NCBI RefSeq assembly: GCF_008641065.1
Contig: NZ_VTRS01000002.1
Coordinates: 124,001-188,000, forward strand
Reading direction: 5' to 3'
Origin: Rhabdaerophilum calidifontis
GTDB taxonomy: Bacteria > Pseudomonadota > Alphaproteobacteria > Rhizobiales > Beijerinckiaceae
DNA: 64,000 bases
Positions 32,983 to 41,817 of the stretch are shown piece by piece. The notes beneath the pieces were generated by a model. The model saw only the letters and a list, made by a program, of their open reading frames with translations. It did no database searches and was not told the origin of the DNA. The first letter of the stretch is position 1. Every line of letters begins with the position of its first letter. The position numbers and the translations under genes are program-made.

Positions 32983-34299
32983 ATGCATCGCGCCGCCCTT
33001 GTCGTCCTTCTCGCCCTGAGCGCGCCGGCCGCAGGAGCGGCCGAGATCGCGCGGCTCCGCGCCGCGCCGGGGGATCCGGCGCAGATTCTGGCGCCGGTGA
33101 CGCTGCCGGGGGGCCGGGTGCTTGCCTACACGATCGGCATCGGCTCCGGCGCGTTCCGGCACCCGACCGATCCGGCGGATGTAATCTGGACGGTGGGGGA
33201 TCGCGGCCCCAACATGACCTGTGCCGAGGCGGAGAAGCTGCTTTCGCCCGAGATCGGCGCGCGCTGCAAGCGCGAGAAGAACGGCCGCGTCTACCCGGTG
33301 CCGGGCTATGCGCCCTCGATCTACCGCGTCGCGCTCGACCGGGCCGCCGGCACCTTCCGCGTGGTGGAGACGATCCCCGTCAAGACGAAATCCGGCCGGC
33401 CGATCACCGGGCTCCTCAACCCGCAGACCAAGGCGACCAAGGATACCGGGCTCGACCTCGCCGGCAATGTCCTGCCGGACGATCCCGACAATCTCGATCT
33501 CGAGGGCATCGTCCGGCTGGCGGACGGCACGTTCTGGATCGGCGAGGAGATGGGCCCCTCGATCGCCGAACTCTCGGCGGATGGGCGCATCCTGCGCCGC
33601 TTCGTGCCCGCCGATCAGGGCGAGGATTACAAGCGCTCCGAGGCTGAAATCCACGCTGTCCTGCCGGCGATCCTGTCGAAGCGGCAGGGCAATCGCGGCA
33701 TCGAATCGCTGGCCGTCTCGCCGGACGAGGCCTTCCTCTATTTCATCGTCCAGAACCCGCTCGCCAATCCCGATGCGAAGACGTTCAACGCCGCGCGCAA
33801 CACCCGGCTGTTCAAGTTCGACCGGCGCGCGGGCGCGATCGTCGGGGAATGGGTCTACCAGCTCGACGATCCGCGGAGCTTCGCGCGCGATCCGTCCGAC
33901 CGGCAGAGCGACCCGCGCATCTCGGAGCTGACGGCGCTGGGGCCGGACCGGCTCCTCGTCCTCGAACGGACCGAGCGCACCACCAAGCTCTACGAGATCC
34001 GGCTGGCCGGCGCGACCGACATCCGCGGCAGCGCATGGGACGATCCCGCCACGCGCCCGACGCTCGAACAGACCAACGATCTCGCCGGCACCGGCATCGT
34101 GCCGCTCGCCAAGACCTTGCGCCTCGACAGCGCCCGCGACATCCCCGATGCGCCGGAGAAGATCGAGGGCGTCGCCTTCCTCGGCGATGGCGCGCTGGTG
34201 CTGATCAACGACAATGATTTCGGCATCCGCGGCGACGAGACCCGCATCCTGGTCGTGCGCGGCCTGGTGACGGCCGATCCCGAGGTCTATCGGAAATGA
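32983..34299 (+). CDS. Esterase-like activity of phytase family protein, secreted
   Basis: A 438-residue protein with a signal peptide (MHRAALVVLLALSAPAAGA). VIWTVGDRGPNMTCAEAEKL, YPVPGYAPSIYRVALDRAAG, TGLDLAGNVLPDDPDNLDLE, GTFWIGEEMGPSIAELSADG and GIESLAVSPDEAFLYFIVQN mark the phytase-like esterase domain of a six-bladed propeller with acidic metal loops. Members hydrolyse phosphoesters or are of unknown function. It would act in the periplasm. The upstream region carries AGGAG-like bases before the ATG. It separates hom from glpX. Confidence 0.82.
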   Translation: MHRAALVVLLALSAPAAGAAEIARLRAAPGDPAQILAPVTLPGGRVLAYTIGIGSGAFRHPTDPADVIWTVGDRGPNMTCAEAEKLLSPEIGARCKREKNGRVYPVPGYAPSIYRVALDRAAGTFRVVETIPVKTKSGRPITGLLNPQTKATKDTGLDLAGNVLPDDPDNLDLEGIVRLADGTFWIGEEMGPSIAELSADGRILRRFVPADQGEDYKRSEAEIHAVLPAILSKRQGNRGIESLAVSPDEAFLYFIVQNPLANPDAKTFNAARNTRLFKFDRRAGAIVGEWVYQLDDPRSFARDPSDRQSDPRISELTALGPDRLLVLERTERTTKLYEIRLAGATDIRGSAWDDPATRPTLEQTNDLAGTGIVPLAKTLRLDSARDIPDAPEKIEGVAFLGDGALVLINDNDFGIRGDETRILVVRGLVTADPEVYRK

Positions 34300-34382
34300 T
34301 GGCGCGGAATGCGGCGTGACGGGCGGGCGCGCGGCTGCTAGAAGCGCGCTCGCATTGCCACAGCCGCCAGGACCGGACCACC

Positions 34383-35375
34383 ATGCCTGACCTCGTCGTA
34401 TCCGAAGACAAGATCATCGAACGCATCCTGACGATGGAGCTGGTGCGCGTCACCGAGCGCGCCGCCGTCGCCTCGGCCAAATGGCGCGGACGCGGCAACG
34501 AGAAGGCAGCCGACCAGGCGGCGGTGGACGCGATGCGGCGCGAACTCAACAAGCTGCCGATCGAGGGCACGGTGGTGATCGGCGAGGGCGAGCGCGACGA
34601 GGCGCCGATGCTGTTCATCGGCGAGAAGGTCGGCACCACCAAGGGGCCGAAGGTCGATATCGCGGTCGATCCGCTCGAAGGTACGACGCTCTGCGCCAAG
34701 GACATGCCGGGCTCGATCGCGGTGATGGCGATGGCGCAATCCGGCACGCTGCTCTACGCGCCGGATGTCTACATGGACAAGATCGCCGTCGGACCCGGCT
34801 ATCCGGCCGGGATCGTCGATCTCGACGCGGCGCCGGAGGACAACATCATGGCGCTTGCGCGGGCCAAGGGCGTCAAACCGGGCGAGATCACCGCTTTGGT
34901 GATGGACCGTCCGCGCCATGCCGAACTGATCGCGAAGCTCCGCGCCATCGGCTGCTCGATCCGCCTCATCACCGATGGCGATGTCGTCGGCGTCATCCAA
35001 TGCGCCGAGCCCGCGACCGGGATCGACATCTATCTCGGCATTGGCGGCGCGCCGGAGGGCGTTCTTGCGGCCGGGGCGCTGCGCTGCGTTGGCGGCCAGA
35101 TGCAGGGACGGCTGATCCTCGACACCCCGGAGAAGATCGCCCGCGCCGCCACCATGGGCATCACCGATCCCCGCAAGAAATACGGGCTGATGGAACTCGC
35201 CGCCGGCGATACCGTCGTCGCCGCCACCGGCGTGACCGATGGCGCGCTGCTCTCCGGCGTCAAGTTCCGCGGCGAGATCATCGAGACCGAGACCATCGTC
35301 TACCGCTCGACCACCGGCACCGTCCGCCGGATCTGGGGCGAGCATCGCGAATTGTCGAAATTCCATCTCGATTGA
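34383..35375 (+). CDS. glpX: Fructose-1,6-bisphosphatase class II
   Basis: A 330-residue Li+-sensitive-type phosphatase of gluconeogenesis. TVVIGEGERDEAPMLFIGEK and VDIAVDPLEGTTLCAKDMPG are the metal-binding motifs (E-x-D-E and D-P-x-E-G-T). Also typical are ALVMDRPRHAELIAKLRAIG, IQCAEPATGIDIYLGIGGAP and GELxSGVKFRGEIIETETIV-like ending. The length is normal. It follows hom in the conserved alphaproteobacterial order and precedes recJ by about 50 bases. Confidence 0.95.
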   Translation: MPDLVVSEDKIIERILTMELVRVTERAAVASAKWRGRGNEKAADQAAVDAMRRELNKLPIEGTVVIGEGERDEAPMLFIGEKVGTTKGPKVDIAVDPLEGTTLCAKDMPGSIAVMAMAQSGTLLYAPDVYMDKIAVGPGYPAGIVDLDAAPEDNIMALARAKGVKPGEITALVMDRPRHAELIAKLRAIGCSIRLITDGDVVGVIQCAEPATGIDIYLGIGGAPEGVLAAGALRCVGGQMQGRLILDTPEKIARAATMGITDPRKKYGLMELAAGDTVVAATGVTDGALLSGVKFRGEIIETETIVYRSTTGTVRRIWGEHRELSKFHLD

Positions 35376-35425
35376 GGCGCGCCGCCATCGCCTCTCCGCC
35401 ATTGCCATCCGGCCCGCAAGCCGGC

Positions 35426-37240
35426 ATGGCTGGGCCGATGCAGGATCCGTCCGTTCCCGGCCATGCCGCCGCGCCGGCCTATCTCGGTGTCGTCCGCTCC
35501 GCGCTGCAGCGGCGCTGGGCCGACCGGCTCGACGCGCGCGGCTCGCGCACGGCGCTCGCCATCGCCGCTGCCCATGGCCTGCCGGCGACGCTGGCGCGCG
35601 TGATCGCCGCGCGCGGCGCCGATGTGACGACGGCGCCGTCCTTCCTCGCGCCGCGGCTGCGGGACGCCCTGCCGGACCCTTCGGCCCTGATCGACATGGA
35701 CCGTGCCGTCGCCCGGCTCGCGGCGGCGATCGCCGCGCGCGAGAGCATCGCGATCTTCGGCGATTACGATGTCGACGGCGCCTGTTCCGCGGCGCTGCTC
35801 GCCGGGTATCTCGGGCATTTCGGGCTCGCGCCGGCGATCCATATCCCCGACCGGCTCACCGAGGGGTACGGCCCGAATGTCGAGGCGATCCGCGCGCTGC
35901 GGGCGCGGGGCGCGACCTTGCTGGTCTGCGTCGATTGCGGAACCTCGGGCCACGAACCGCTGGCCGAGGCGGGCCGCCTCGGCATGGATGTCGTCGTTCT
36001 CGATCATCACCAGGCGCCGGAGCAATTGCCGCCGGTGGAGGCGCTGGTGAATCCCAACCGGCAGGACGATCTCTCCGGCCTCGGCCAGCTCTGCGCGGCG
36101 GGAATCGTCTTTCTCGCGCTGGTCGGGCTCAACCGCGTGCTGCGCGGTGCCGGGCGCGCGGTGCCGGACCTGCTTGATGCGCTCGATCTCGTCGCGCTCG
36201 CCACTGTCGCCGATGTCGTGCCGCTCGTCGGGCTCAACCGCGCCTTCGTGGCACAGGGGCTGAAGGTGATCGCCCGGCGCGAGCGACCCGGTCTCGTCGC
36301 GCTCGGGGATGTCGCGCGGCTCGAGAGCGAACCGGAGGCCTGGCATCTCGGCTTTCTCCTCGGCCCGCGCATCAATGCCGGCGGACGGATCGGCGAGGCC
36401 GGGCTCGGCGCACGGCTGCTGGTCACGGCCGACCCGGAAGAGGCCAGGGCGATCGCCGCGACGCTCGACCGGCTCAACCGCGAGCGGCAGACGGTGGAGG
36501 AGGCGATGCTCGCCGAAGCCGAGGCCGATGCGCTCGCCATGATCGGGCCGGAGGAGGCCGGGCGGGCGGCGATCGTCGTCGCCGGCGCCCATTGGCATCC
36601 CGGCATCGTCGGCATCGTCGCCGGGCGGCTCAAGGAGCGCTTCGGTCGTCCCGCCTTCGCCATCGCGATCGGGGAGGGGGTTGCGACCGGGTCCGGCCGC
36701 TCGATCACCGGGGTCGATCTCGGTCGGGCGGTGCGCCGCGCCGTCGAGATCGGGCTCGTCGCCAAGGGCGGGGGGCATGCCATGGCGGCGGGCGTGACGC
36801 TCGACCCGGCGCGCATCGCCGATTTCGCGGCCCATCTCGAAACGGCACTGGGCGCAGATGTCGCCGCCGCCCGTGCAACCGACGCCCTGCTGATCGACGC
36901 CGCGCTCACCGCCGAGAGCCTGACGCCGGATTTCGTCGCCGATCTCGCCCGGGCCGGGCCCTTCGGGCAGGGCAATCCCGAGCCGCTGCTGGCGCTGCCG
37001 GCGCATCGCATCCTCGATCTGCGCGAGATGCGCGGCGGGCATCTGCGCGTGACGCTCGGCGCTCCCTCCGGGGCGCGGGCCGAGGCCATGGCCTTCCGCG
37101 CCGCCGGCCGGCCGCTTGGCGAGGCGCTCGCCGCCGCGCGCGGCCGGGCGGCGCATCTCGCCGTGCATGCCGGCCGCGACACTTGGGGCGGGCGGCCGCG
37201 CGTCAGCCTGCGTATCGTCGATCTCGCGCCGGCGGGGTGA
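35426..37240 (+). CDS. recJ: Single-stranded-DNA-specific exonuclease RecJ
   Basis: A 604-residue 5-prime to 3-prime ssDNA exonuclease for recombination and mismatch repair. The DHH phosphoesterase core shows IAIFGDYDVDGACSAALLAG, LLVCVDCGTSGHEPLAEAGR and VVVLDHHQAPEQLPPVEALV. LGFLLGPRINAGGRIGEAGL joins to the DHHA1 domain with HWHPGIVGIVAGRLKERFGR, GSGRSITGVDLGRAV and LVAKGGGHAMAAGVTLD. A C-terminal OB-like part follows. The frame runs open far into glpX, but that is not real coding; ATG 35426 or 35438 fits the family length. No good ribosome site, so coupling to glpX is possible. Confidence 0.93.
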   Translation: MAGPMQDPSVPGHAAAPAYLGVVRSALQRRWADRLDARGSRTALAIAAAHGLPATLARVIAARGADVTTAPSFLAPRLRDALPDPSALIDMDRAVARLAAAIAARESIAIFGDYDVDGACSAALLAGYLGHFGLAPAIHIPDRLTEGYGPNVEAIRALRARGATLLVCVDCGTSGHEPLAEAGRLGMDVVVLDHHQAPEQLPPVEALVNPNRQDDLSGLGQLCAAGIVFLALVGLNRVLRGAGRAVPDLLDALDLVALATVADVVPLVGLNRAFVAQGLKVIARRERPGLVALGDVARLESEPEAWHLGFLLGPRINAGGRIGEAGLGARLLVTADPEEARAIAATLDRLNRERQTVEEAMLAEAEADALAMIGPEEAGRAAIVVAGAHWHPGIVGIVAGRLKERFGRPAFAIAIGEGVATGSGRSITGVDLGRAVRRAVEIGLVAKGGGHAMAAGVTLDPARIADFAAHLETALGADVAAARATDALLIDAALTAESLTPDFVADLARAGPFGQGNPEPLLALPAHRILDLREMRGGHLRVTLGAPSGARAEAMAFRAAGRPLGEALAAARGRAAHLAVHAGRDTWGGRPRVSLRIVDLAPAG

Positions 37241-37252
37241 GCCGGGGCAGGG

Positions 37253-38167
37253 TCAGGGCAATTCCATCGGCCTCTGCGCCTGAGCCGTGGCGCGCTCCCT
37301 CGCGCGGGCCTGCTCGCGCATGAAGATCCACAACCCCGCCGCGACGATGATCAGCGAGCCGAGAACCACGTTCATCCCCGGCCAGTCGCCGAAGAAGACG
37401 ATTCCGAACAGCGTCGCCCAGACGATCAGCGTATATTGATAGGGCACCACCACGGAGGCCGGCGCGTATTTCAGCGAGCGGTTGACCCCCATATGCGCCA
37501 GCGCCGAGACGATGCCGAGCAGCATCAGCGCCGCGAAATCGAGCCAGCTTGGCGCAACCCAGCGGAACGGCGCGACCGCGAGCCCGAACAGCAGCGCGCT
37601 CAGCACCTGCCAGGAAACAAGCGTGACCTCGTTCTCGCCCGCGAGTTCGCGCGTCAGAATGTTCGACGCGGCGAAGATCAGCGCGCCGGACAGCGCGATC
37701 AGCGCCGGCCAGCCGATCTCCGTGCCGCCCGGCTGCAGCGCGATCAGCACGCCCGCGAACCCGACCGAGACGCCGAGCCAGCGCCGCCAGCCGACCCGCT
37801 CCTTGAGGAACAGCGCCGCAAGGATCGTCACGAAGATCGGCGAGGCGAGATAGAAGGCGACCGTGTCGGCGAGCGGCAGATAGGTCACCGCCCAGTAGAA
37901 GAACGCGACCTCGGCGGTCGAGCAGAAGGCCCGCAGCGCGTGGAGCCAGGGGCGGCGCGGCCGCAGGATGGTCGCGAGCCCCACTCGGTGGATCGCCGGC
38001 GCGAGCATCAGCAAGGCGGCGCCGGAGCGGATCAGCAGCAATTGTGCGACGCCATAGGTCGCGACGAGCCATTTGCCCATCACGTCGTTGAGGGAGAAGG
38101 CGAACATCGCCGCGAGCATCAGCGCGATGCCGGCGAGGGTGCGGTCTGTCTGGGGGACGGGGGTCAC
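37253..38167 (-). CDS. EamA/DMT-family transporter
   Basis: About 304 residues with ten predicted membrane helices arranged as two EamA repeats. The first includes MLAAMFAFSLNDVMGKWLVA and LLLIRSGAALLMLAPAI. The second begins near GWPALIALSGALIFAASNIL and ends QYTLIVWATLFGIVFFGDWP with IVAAGLWIFMREQARARE. Drug/metabolite exporters of this type have very varied substrates; none is indicated here. GTG 38167 with GAGG five bases upstream gives the usual family length and was chosen over ATG 38215 or 38278. Convergent with recJ. Confidence 0.78.
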   Translation of the reverse strand: MTPVPQTDRTLAGIALMLAAMFAFSLNDVMGKWLVATYGVAQLLLIRSGAALLMLAPAIHRVGLATILRPRRPWLHALRAFCSTAEVAFFYWAVTYLPLADTVAFYLASPIFVTILAALFLKERVGWRRWLGVSVGFAGVLIALQPGGTEIGWPALIALSGALIFAASNILTRELAGENEVTLVSWQVLSALLFGLAVAPFRWVAPSWLDFAALMLLGIVSALAHMGVNRSLKYAPASVVVPYQYTLIVWATLFGIVFFGDWPGMNVVLGSLIIVAAGLWIFMREQARARERATAQAQRPMELP

Positions 38168-38287
38168 GCGGGCCTCGGAAGGGTTGAGCCTCCGAAGAGC
38201 ACGAAGCGCCGCCATGCGCAAGCGCTGCCGTCCGCGCGGCGGATCGCCGCCCCGCGGCCCTGTTACGGGAATTCGCATCCGCGCCGC

Positions 38288-38316
38288 TTGCCCCGCCTGC
38301 CGAACCCCGCTAAGGG
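38288..38316 (+). promoter_or_regulatory. Candidate promoter of tRNA-Glu
   Basis: TTGCCC (38288-38293), a 17-base spacer and TAAGGG (38311-38316) end 14 bases before the mature tRNA 5-prime end, the right distance for a tRNA transcript start. Confidence 0.4.
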
Positions 38317-38330
38317 AATGCCCCGCGCGG

Positions 38331-38405
38331 GCGCCCTTCGTCTATCGGTTAGGACGGCAGCCTTTCACGTTGCAAAGACGGGTTCGATTCCCGTAGGGCG
38401 CGCCA
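38331..38405 (+). tRNA. tRNA-Glu (anticodon UUC)
   Basis: A 75-nt cloverleaf with encoded CCA. The acceptor arms GCGCCCT (38331-38337) and AGGGCGC (38395-38401) pair fully. The anticodon arm is GCAGC-CTTTCAC-GTTGC with one G-U pair and anticodon TTC. The T arm is ACGGG-TTCGATT-CCCGT, the discriminator base is G, then CCA. It decodes GAA and GAG. Confidence 0.96.
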
Positions 38406-38892
38406 CGCGCTGCGCTGAGCGCGGCTTCAGGGCTGGGTTCCGCATCGGTAATCTGAACCGCGTAATCCTTGAAATCGTGGCCGCGATCTGGATCGGCACG
38501 ATATCTCCCTTGGCCGGCCCGAGGCGGTGAAGGCGCTCCCAGGGCGTCGATCAGCTCCACCGCTGGCTCAGCGGCATGGCGCATGCGACGAAGCGGTCCG
38601 CCATGTCGGGATCCGGCGCGTGGTCACGGACGAGAAGCGGCACGCCGAGCCGGCCCCGTCCCGCGATCGCCCGCCGCACCATGCGGCGGCGGCGAGGCTC
38701 GACCGTTCCGCGCCATCATGGACGATCCGGATCCTTTCGATCCCGCCGCGCGGGCGCATTCTGCACAATCGGTGCCATTGGCGCAAAATATGCTGCCGAA
38801 TATGCCGTCTTCCGGTTCGATCGCGGCGGCACCATCTTCGCTCCATCGCAACCGGGTGCCGCGCATGCCGCCGCCGCCTTCAGGAGCATCCC
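38406..38892. other. 487-base stretch after tRNA-Glu without a convincing gene
   Basis: Frames are open on both strands but none has a ribosome site, recognisable motif or codon pattern like the neighbours. It includes an imperfect CGCGCT/AGCGCG stem just after the tRNA that may end its transcript. The AT content rises slightly at about 38760-38830, where the promoter of the VOC-family gene may lie. Decayed sequence beside a tRNA is possible. Confidence 0.5.
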
Positions 38893-39819
38893 ATGCTGGA
38901 CCAGATCAGGGGCCTGCACCACGTGACCGCGCTGACCGCGGACGCCGTGCGGAACAACGCCTTCTTCACGAAGGCCCTCGGCCTGCGCCGGGTCAAGAAG
39001 ACGGTCAATTTCGATGCGCCGGATGTCTATCATCTCTATTACGGCGACGAGACCGGTACGCCGGGCACGGTGATGACCTATTTTCCGTTCCCCGGCATCC
39101 GCGCCGGAAGGCCCGGAGCCGGCGAGGTCGGCACGACCGCCTTCGCCATTCCGGCAGGTACGCGCGACGCTTGGGCGGCGCGGCTTGCCGGCCTCGGCAT
39201 CTCAGGCCTCGCGCGCGAGGAGAGCTTCGGTGAGAAGCGGCTTCACGTTCAGGGTCCGGACGGCGACAGCCTGGCGCTTGTCGAGGTGGACGCGGATGCC
39301 CGCGCGCCCTGGACAGGTGTGGTCGGCGCCGATCTTGCGATCCGCGGCTTCCATTCGGTGGCGATGCGGCTGCGCGATACCGGCGCCACCGCCGAACTGC
39401 TGACCTTCATGGGCTACGAGAAGCTGGCGGAGGAGCGTGGTGTCGCGCGCTTCGCGCTGCCGGGCGGCGCGGGGGCGCATATCGTCGATCTCGAAGCCGT
39501 GCCGGATGCCAACCGCGCCGTCGAGGGCGGCGGCTCGGTGCACCATGTCGCCTTCGCGGTCGAGAACCGCGCGCGGCAGCTTGAGGTGCGCAAGGCGCTG
39601 ACGGAGACCGGCCACCACGTCACGCCGGTGATCGACCGCGATTATTTCTGGGCGATCTATTTCCGCACGCCGGGCGGTGTTCTGTTCGAGATCGCCACCA
39701 ACGAGCCCGGCTTCACCCGCGACGAGCCGGTCACGCATCTCGGGGAGGCGCTCAAGCTGCCGCGCCAGCACGAGCATCTGCGTCCCGCGCTCGAGCAGCA
39801 ACTCGCGCCGCTCGCATGA
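38893..39819 (+). CDS. VOC-family ring-cleaving dioxygenase-like protein
   Basis: A 308-residue protein of two vicinal-oxygen-chelate halves. IRGLHHVTALTADAVRNNAF has the first metal His (LHHVTAL). YHLYYGDETGTPGTVMTYFP is typical of the MhqO/ring-cleaving dioxygenase branch. The second half begins FHSVAMRLRDTGATAELLTF, and SVHHVAFAVENRARQLEVRK and VLFEIATNEPG supply the later His and Glu ligands. Likely activity is hydroquinone cleavage or quinone detoxification. AGGAG lies six bases before ATG 38893. It stands alone between the tRNA and the ABC importer. Confidence 0.83.
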   Translation: MLDQIRGLHHVTALTADAVRNNAFFTKALGLRRVKKTVNFDAPDVYHLYYGDETGTPGTVMTYFPFPGIRAGRPGAGEVGTTAFAIPAGTRDAWAARLAGLGISGLAREESFGEKRLHVQGPDGDSLALVEVDADARAPWTGVVGADLAIRGFHSVAMRLRDTGATAELLTFMGYEKLAEERGVARFALPGGAGAHIVDLEAVPDANRAVEGGGSVHHVAFAVENRARQLEVRKALTETGHHVTPVIDRDYFWAIYFRTPGGVLFEIATNEPGFTRDEPVTHLGEALKLPRQHEHLRPALEQQLAPLA

Positions 39820-39830
39820 GCCGGGCCCTT

Positions 39831-39854
39831 CCCGACGATCCGGATCAGGTCGGG
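39831..39854. terminator. Stem-loop between the convergent VOC and ABC ATPase genes
   Basis: CCCGAC-GATCC (39831-39841) and GGATC-AG-GTCGGG (39842-39854) form a stem with a two-base bulge, overlapping the stop codon of the ABC ATPase gene. No T-tract is seen. Confidence 0.4.
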
Positions 39855-40810
39855 GCAGCCGACTGCGCGACATGGCAGGCCACGCCGTCGCGCAGCAGCG
39901 GCGCCTCGCTCCGGCAGCGCGGAACGACGAGCGGGCAGCGCGGATGGAAGGTGCAGCCGGGCGGCGGGTCGATCGGGCTCGGCACCTCGCCCTGGAGCGG
40001 CTCACGGTCACGCCCGATCTCGGCGAGATCCGGCACGGCGTCGATCAGCAGCCGCGTATAGGGATGGCGCGGCGCGGTGAAGAGCCGCTCGGTCTCCTGC
40101 ACCTCGACGAGCCGGCCGAGATAGAGGACGCCGATCTGGTGCGCCATGTGCCGCACCACCGCGAGATTGTGCGAGATCAGCAGATAGGTCAGGCCCAGCC
40201 GGTCCTGGAGGTCGCGCATCAGGTTGAGGATCTGCGCCTGCACCGAGACATCGAGCGCCGAGGTCGGCTCGTCGCAGATGATGAAATCCGGCTCGGATGA
40301 GAGCGCGCGCGCAATCGCGATGCGCTGGCGCTGGCCGCCCGAGAATTGATGCGGATATTTCTCCGCATCGCGCGGGGAGAGCCCGACCAGCGCCAGCAAT
40401 TCCGCGACCCGCGCCCGCCGCGCCGCCCGGTCCGCCGGGCGGCCGATCGCCGTCATCGGTTCGGCGATGATGTCGCCGACGCGCCAGCGCGGGTTGAGCG
40501 AGGCGTAGGGATCCTGGAAGATCATCTGCACCCCGCCGGCGGCCGGGGCCTCGCCCGGCGCCCGCCCGGCATAGGTCACCCGCCCGGCCGAGGGCGGCAG
40601 CAGCCCGACGATCATTTTCGCGATGGTCGATTTGCCCGAGCCGGATTCGCCCACGAGCGCAAAGGTCTCGCCTCTGCGGATGGCGAAGGAGACGCCGTCC
40701 ACTGCCTTGAGGCTCAGCCGCCTTTCTCCGGCGAGCACGCGCTCCAGCCAGGGTTTCGAGACGTCGAAGCGCCGCTCCAGCGCATCGATCGTGACGAGAA
40801 TTCCGCTCAT
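39845..40810 (-). CDS. Peptide-type ABC importer ATPase, DppF/OppF-like
   Basis: A 321-residue ATPase. Walker A is [20 protein letters not shown], the Q-loop is MIFQDPYASLNPRW, the signature is HQFSGGQRQRIAIARALSSE, Walker B is DFIICDEPTSALD, and the H-loop is ISHNLAVVRHMAHQIGVLYL. The C-terminal oligopeptide-transporter domain has GCTFHPRCP with spaced Cys. It is the last gene of a five-gene operon (permeases, second ATPase, binding protein) and overlaps the DppD-like gene by an ATGA. It powers uptake of a peptide, nickel or glycoside-like ligand. Confidence 0.93.
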   Translation of the reverse strand: MSGILVTIDALERRFDVSKPWLERVLAGERRLSLKAVDGVSFAIRRGETFALVGESGSGKSTIAKMIVGLLPPSAGRVTYAGRAPGEAPAAGGVQMIFQDPYASLNPRWRVGDIIAEPMTAIGRPADRAARRARVAELLALVGLSPRDAEKYPHQFSGGQRQRIAIARALSSEPDFIICDEPTSALDVSVQAQILNLMRDLQDRLGLTYLLISHNLAVVRHMAHQIGVLYLGRLVEVQETERLFTAPRHPYTRLLIDAVPDLAEIGRDREPLQGEVPSPIDPPPGCTFHPRCPLVVPRCRSEAPLLRDGVACHVAQSAAPT

Positions 40811-41817
40811 CGCGCCGCCTCCGCCGTCATATCCGCGTCGAGCAGCCAGCAGGCAGCGAGGCCGGAGCCGGCCGCCATCAGCGGCGGCACGCGCTCGGAA
40901 CAGGGCGCGAATGCCTGCCCGCAGCGCGGGCGGAAGGCGCAGCCGGAGGGGATCCGGTCGAGCCGCGGCATCGCGCCGGGGATCTGCAGCAGCCGCGCCC
41001 GCCCGCCCTCGAGCGAGGGGATCGCGCCCATCAGCCCGGCGGCATAGGGGTGGCGCGGCGCGCGGATCACCGCGCCCACCGGGCCGATCTCGACGATGCG
41101 CCCGGCATACATCACCGCCACCCGGTCGGCGATCTCGGCGATCACGCCCATGTCGTGGGTGATCAGCATCACCGAGGTGCCGCGCTCGCGGCAGAGACGC
41201 TTCAGCAGCGTGATGATCTGCGCCTGCACCGAGACGTCGAGTGCGGTGGTGGGTTCGTCGGCGATGATCAGGTCCGGCTCGGCCGCCAATGCCAGCGCGA
41301 TCACCACCCGCTGGCGCATGCCGCCGGAGAATTCGTGCGGATAGCCGTCGATCCGCCGCTCCGGCGCCGGGATCCCGACCTCGGCGAGCAGGGCGATGGC
41401 GCGCGCCCGCGCGGCCGCATCGTCGAGCCCGAGATGGATCTGGATCGTCTCGACGAGCTGGTCGCCGACGCGGAACAGCGGGTTCAGCGAGGTCAGCGGA
41501 TCCTGGAAGATCATCCCGATCCGCCGGCCGCGGATCCTGCGCATCGCATCGGGGGCGAGATTGTCGATCCGCGCGCCCTCGAGCCGGATCTCGCCGCCGG
41601 CGATGCGGCCGGGCGGCTCGATCAGCCCGATGATCGCGGCTCCGGTCAGCGATTTGCCGGCACCGCTTTCGCCGACGACGCCGAGCACCTCGCCCTTCGC
41701 GATGTCGAAGCTGACATGGTCGAGCGCGCGCAGCACGCCGCGCCGGGTGCGGAATTCGAAGACGAGGTCGCGCACTTCGAGAACGGGGGCGGCTCCGGGG
41801 GGCGGGGGCGCGGTCAT
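40807..41817 (-). CDS. Peptide-type ABC importer ATPase, DppD/OppD-like
   Basis: A 336-residue ATPase partner. Walker A is VVGESGAGKSLTGAAIIGLI, the Q-loop is MIFQDPLTSLNPLF, the signature is HEFSGGMRQRVVIALALAAE, Walker B is [13 protein letters not shown] and the H-loop is ITHDMGVIAEIADRVAVMYA. The oligopeptide C-terminal domain with GCAFRPRCG is present. The start at 41817 (MTAPPPPGAAP) agrees with the four-base ATGA overlap with the permease gene; the upstream open frame lies inside that gene and is not used. Confidence 0.93.
   Translation of the reverse strand: MTAPPPPGAAPVLEVRDLVFEFRTRRGVLRALDHVSFDIAKGEVLGVVGESGAGKSLTGAAIIGLIEPPGRIAGGEIRLEGARIDNLAPDAMRRIRGRRIGMIFQDPLTSLNPLFRVGDQLVETIQIHLGLDDAAARARAIALLAEVGIPAPERRIDGYPHEFSGGMRQRVVIALALAAEPDLIIADEPTTALDVSVQAQIITLLKRLCRERGTSVMLITHDMGVIAEIADRVAVMYAGRIVEIGPVGAVIRAPRHPYAAGLMGAIPSLEGGRARLLQIPGAMPRLDRIPSGCAFRPRCGQAFAPCSERVPPLMAAGSGLAACWLLDADMTAEAAR

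Noticed and set aside
34481-35425. Long N-terminal extension of the recJ frame
   Set aside because: It lies inside glpX in another frame and has no RecJ motif; the family length fits a start near 35426.
38342-38584. Minus-strand frame of 80 codons ending in PYGNRTRLCNVKGCRPNR
   Set aside because: It is the antisense of tRNA-Glu, a well-known annotation artefact.
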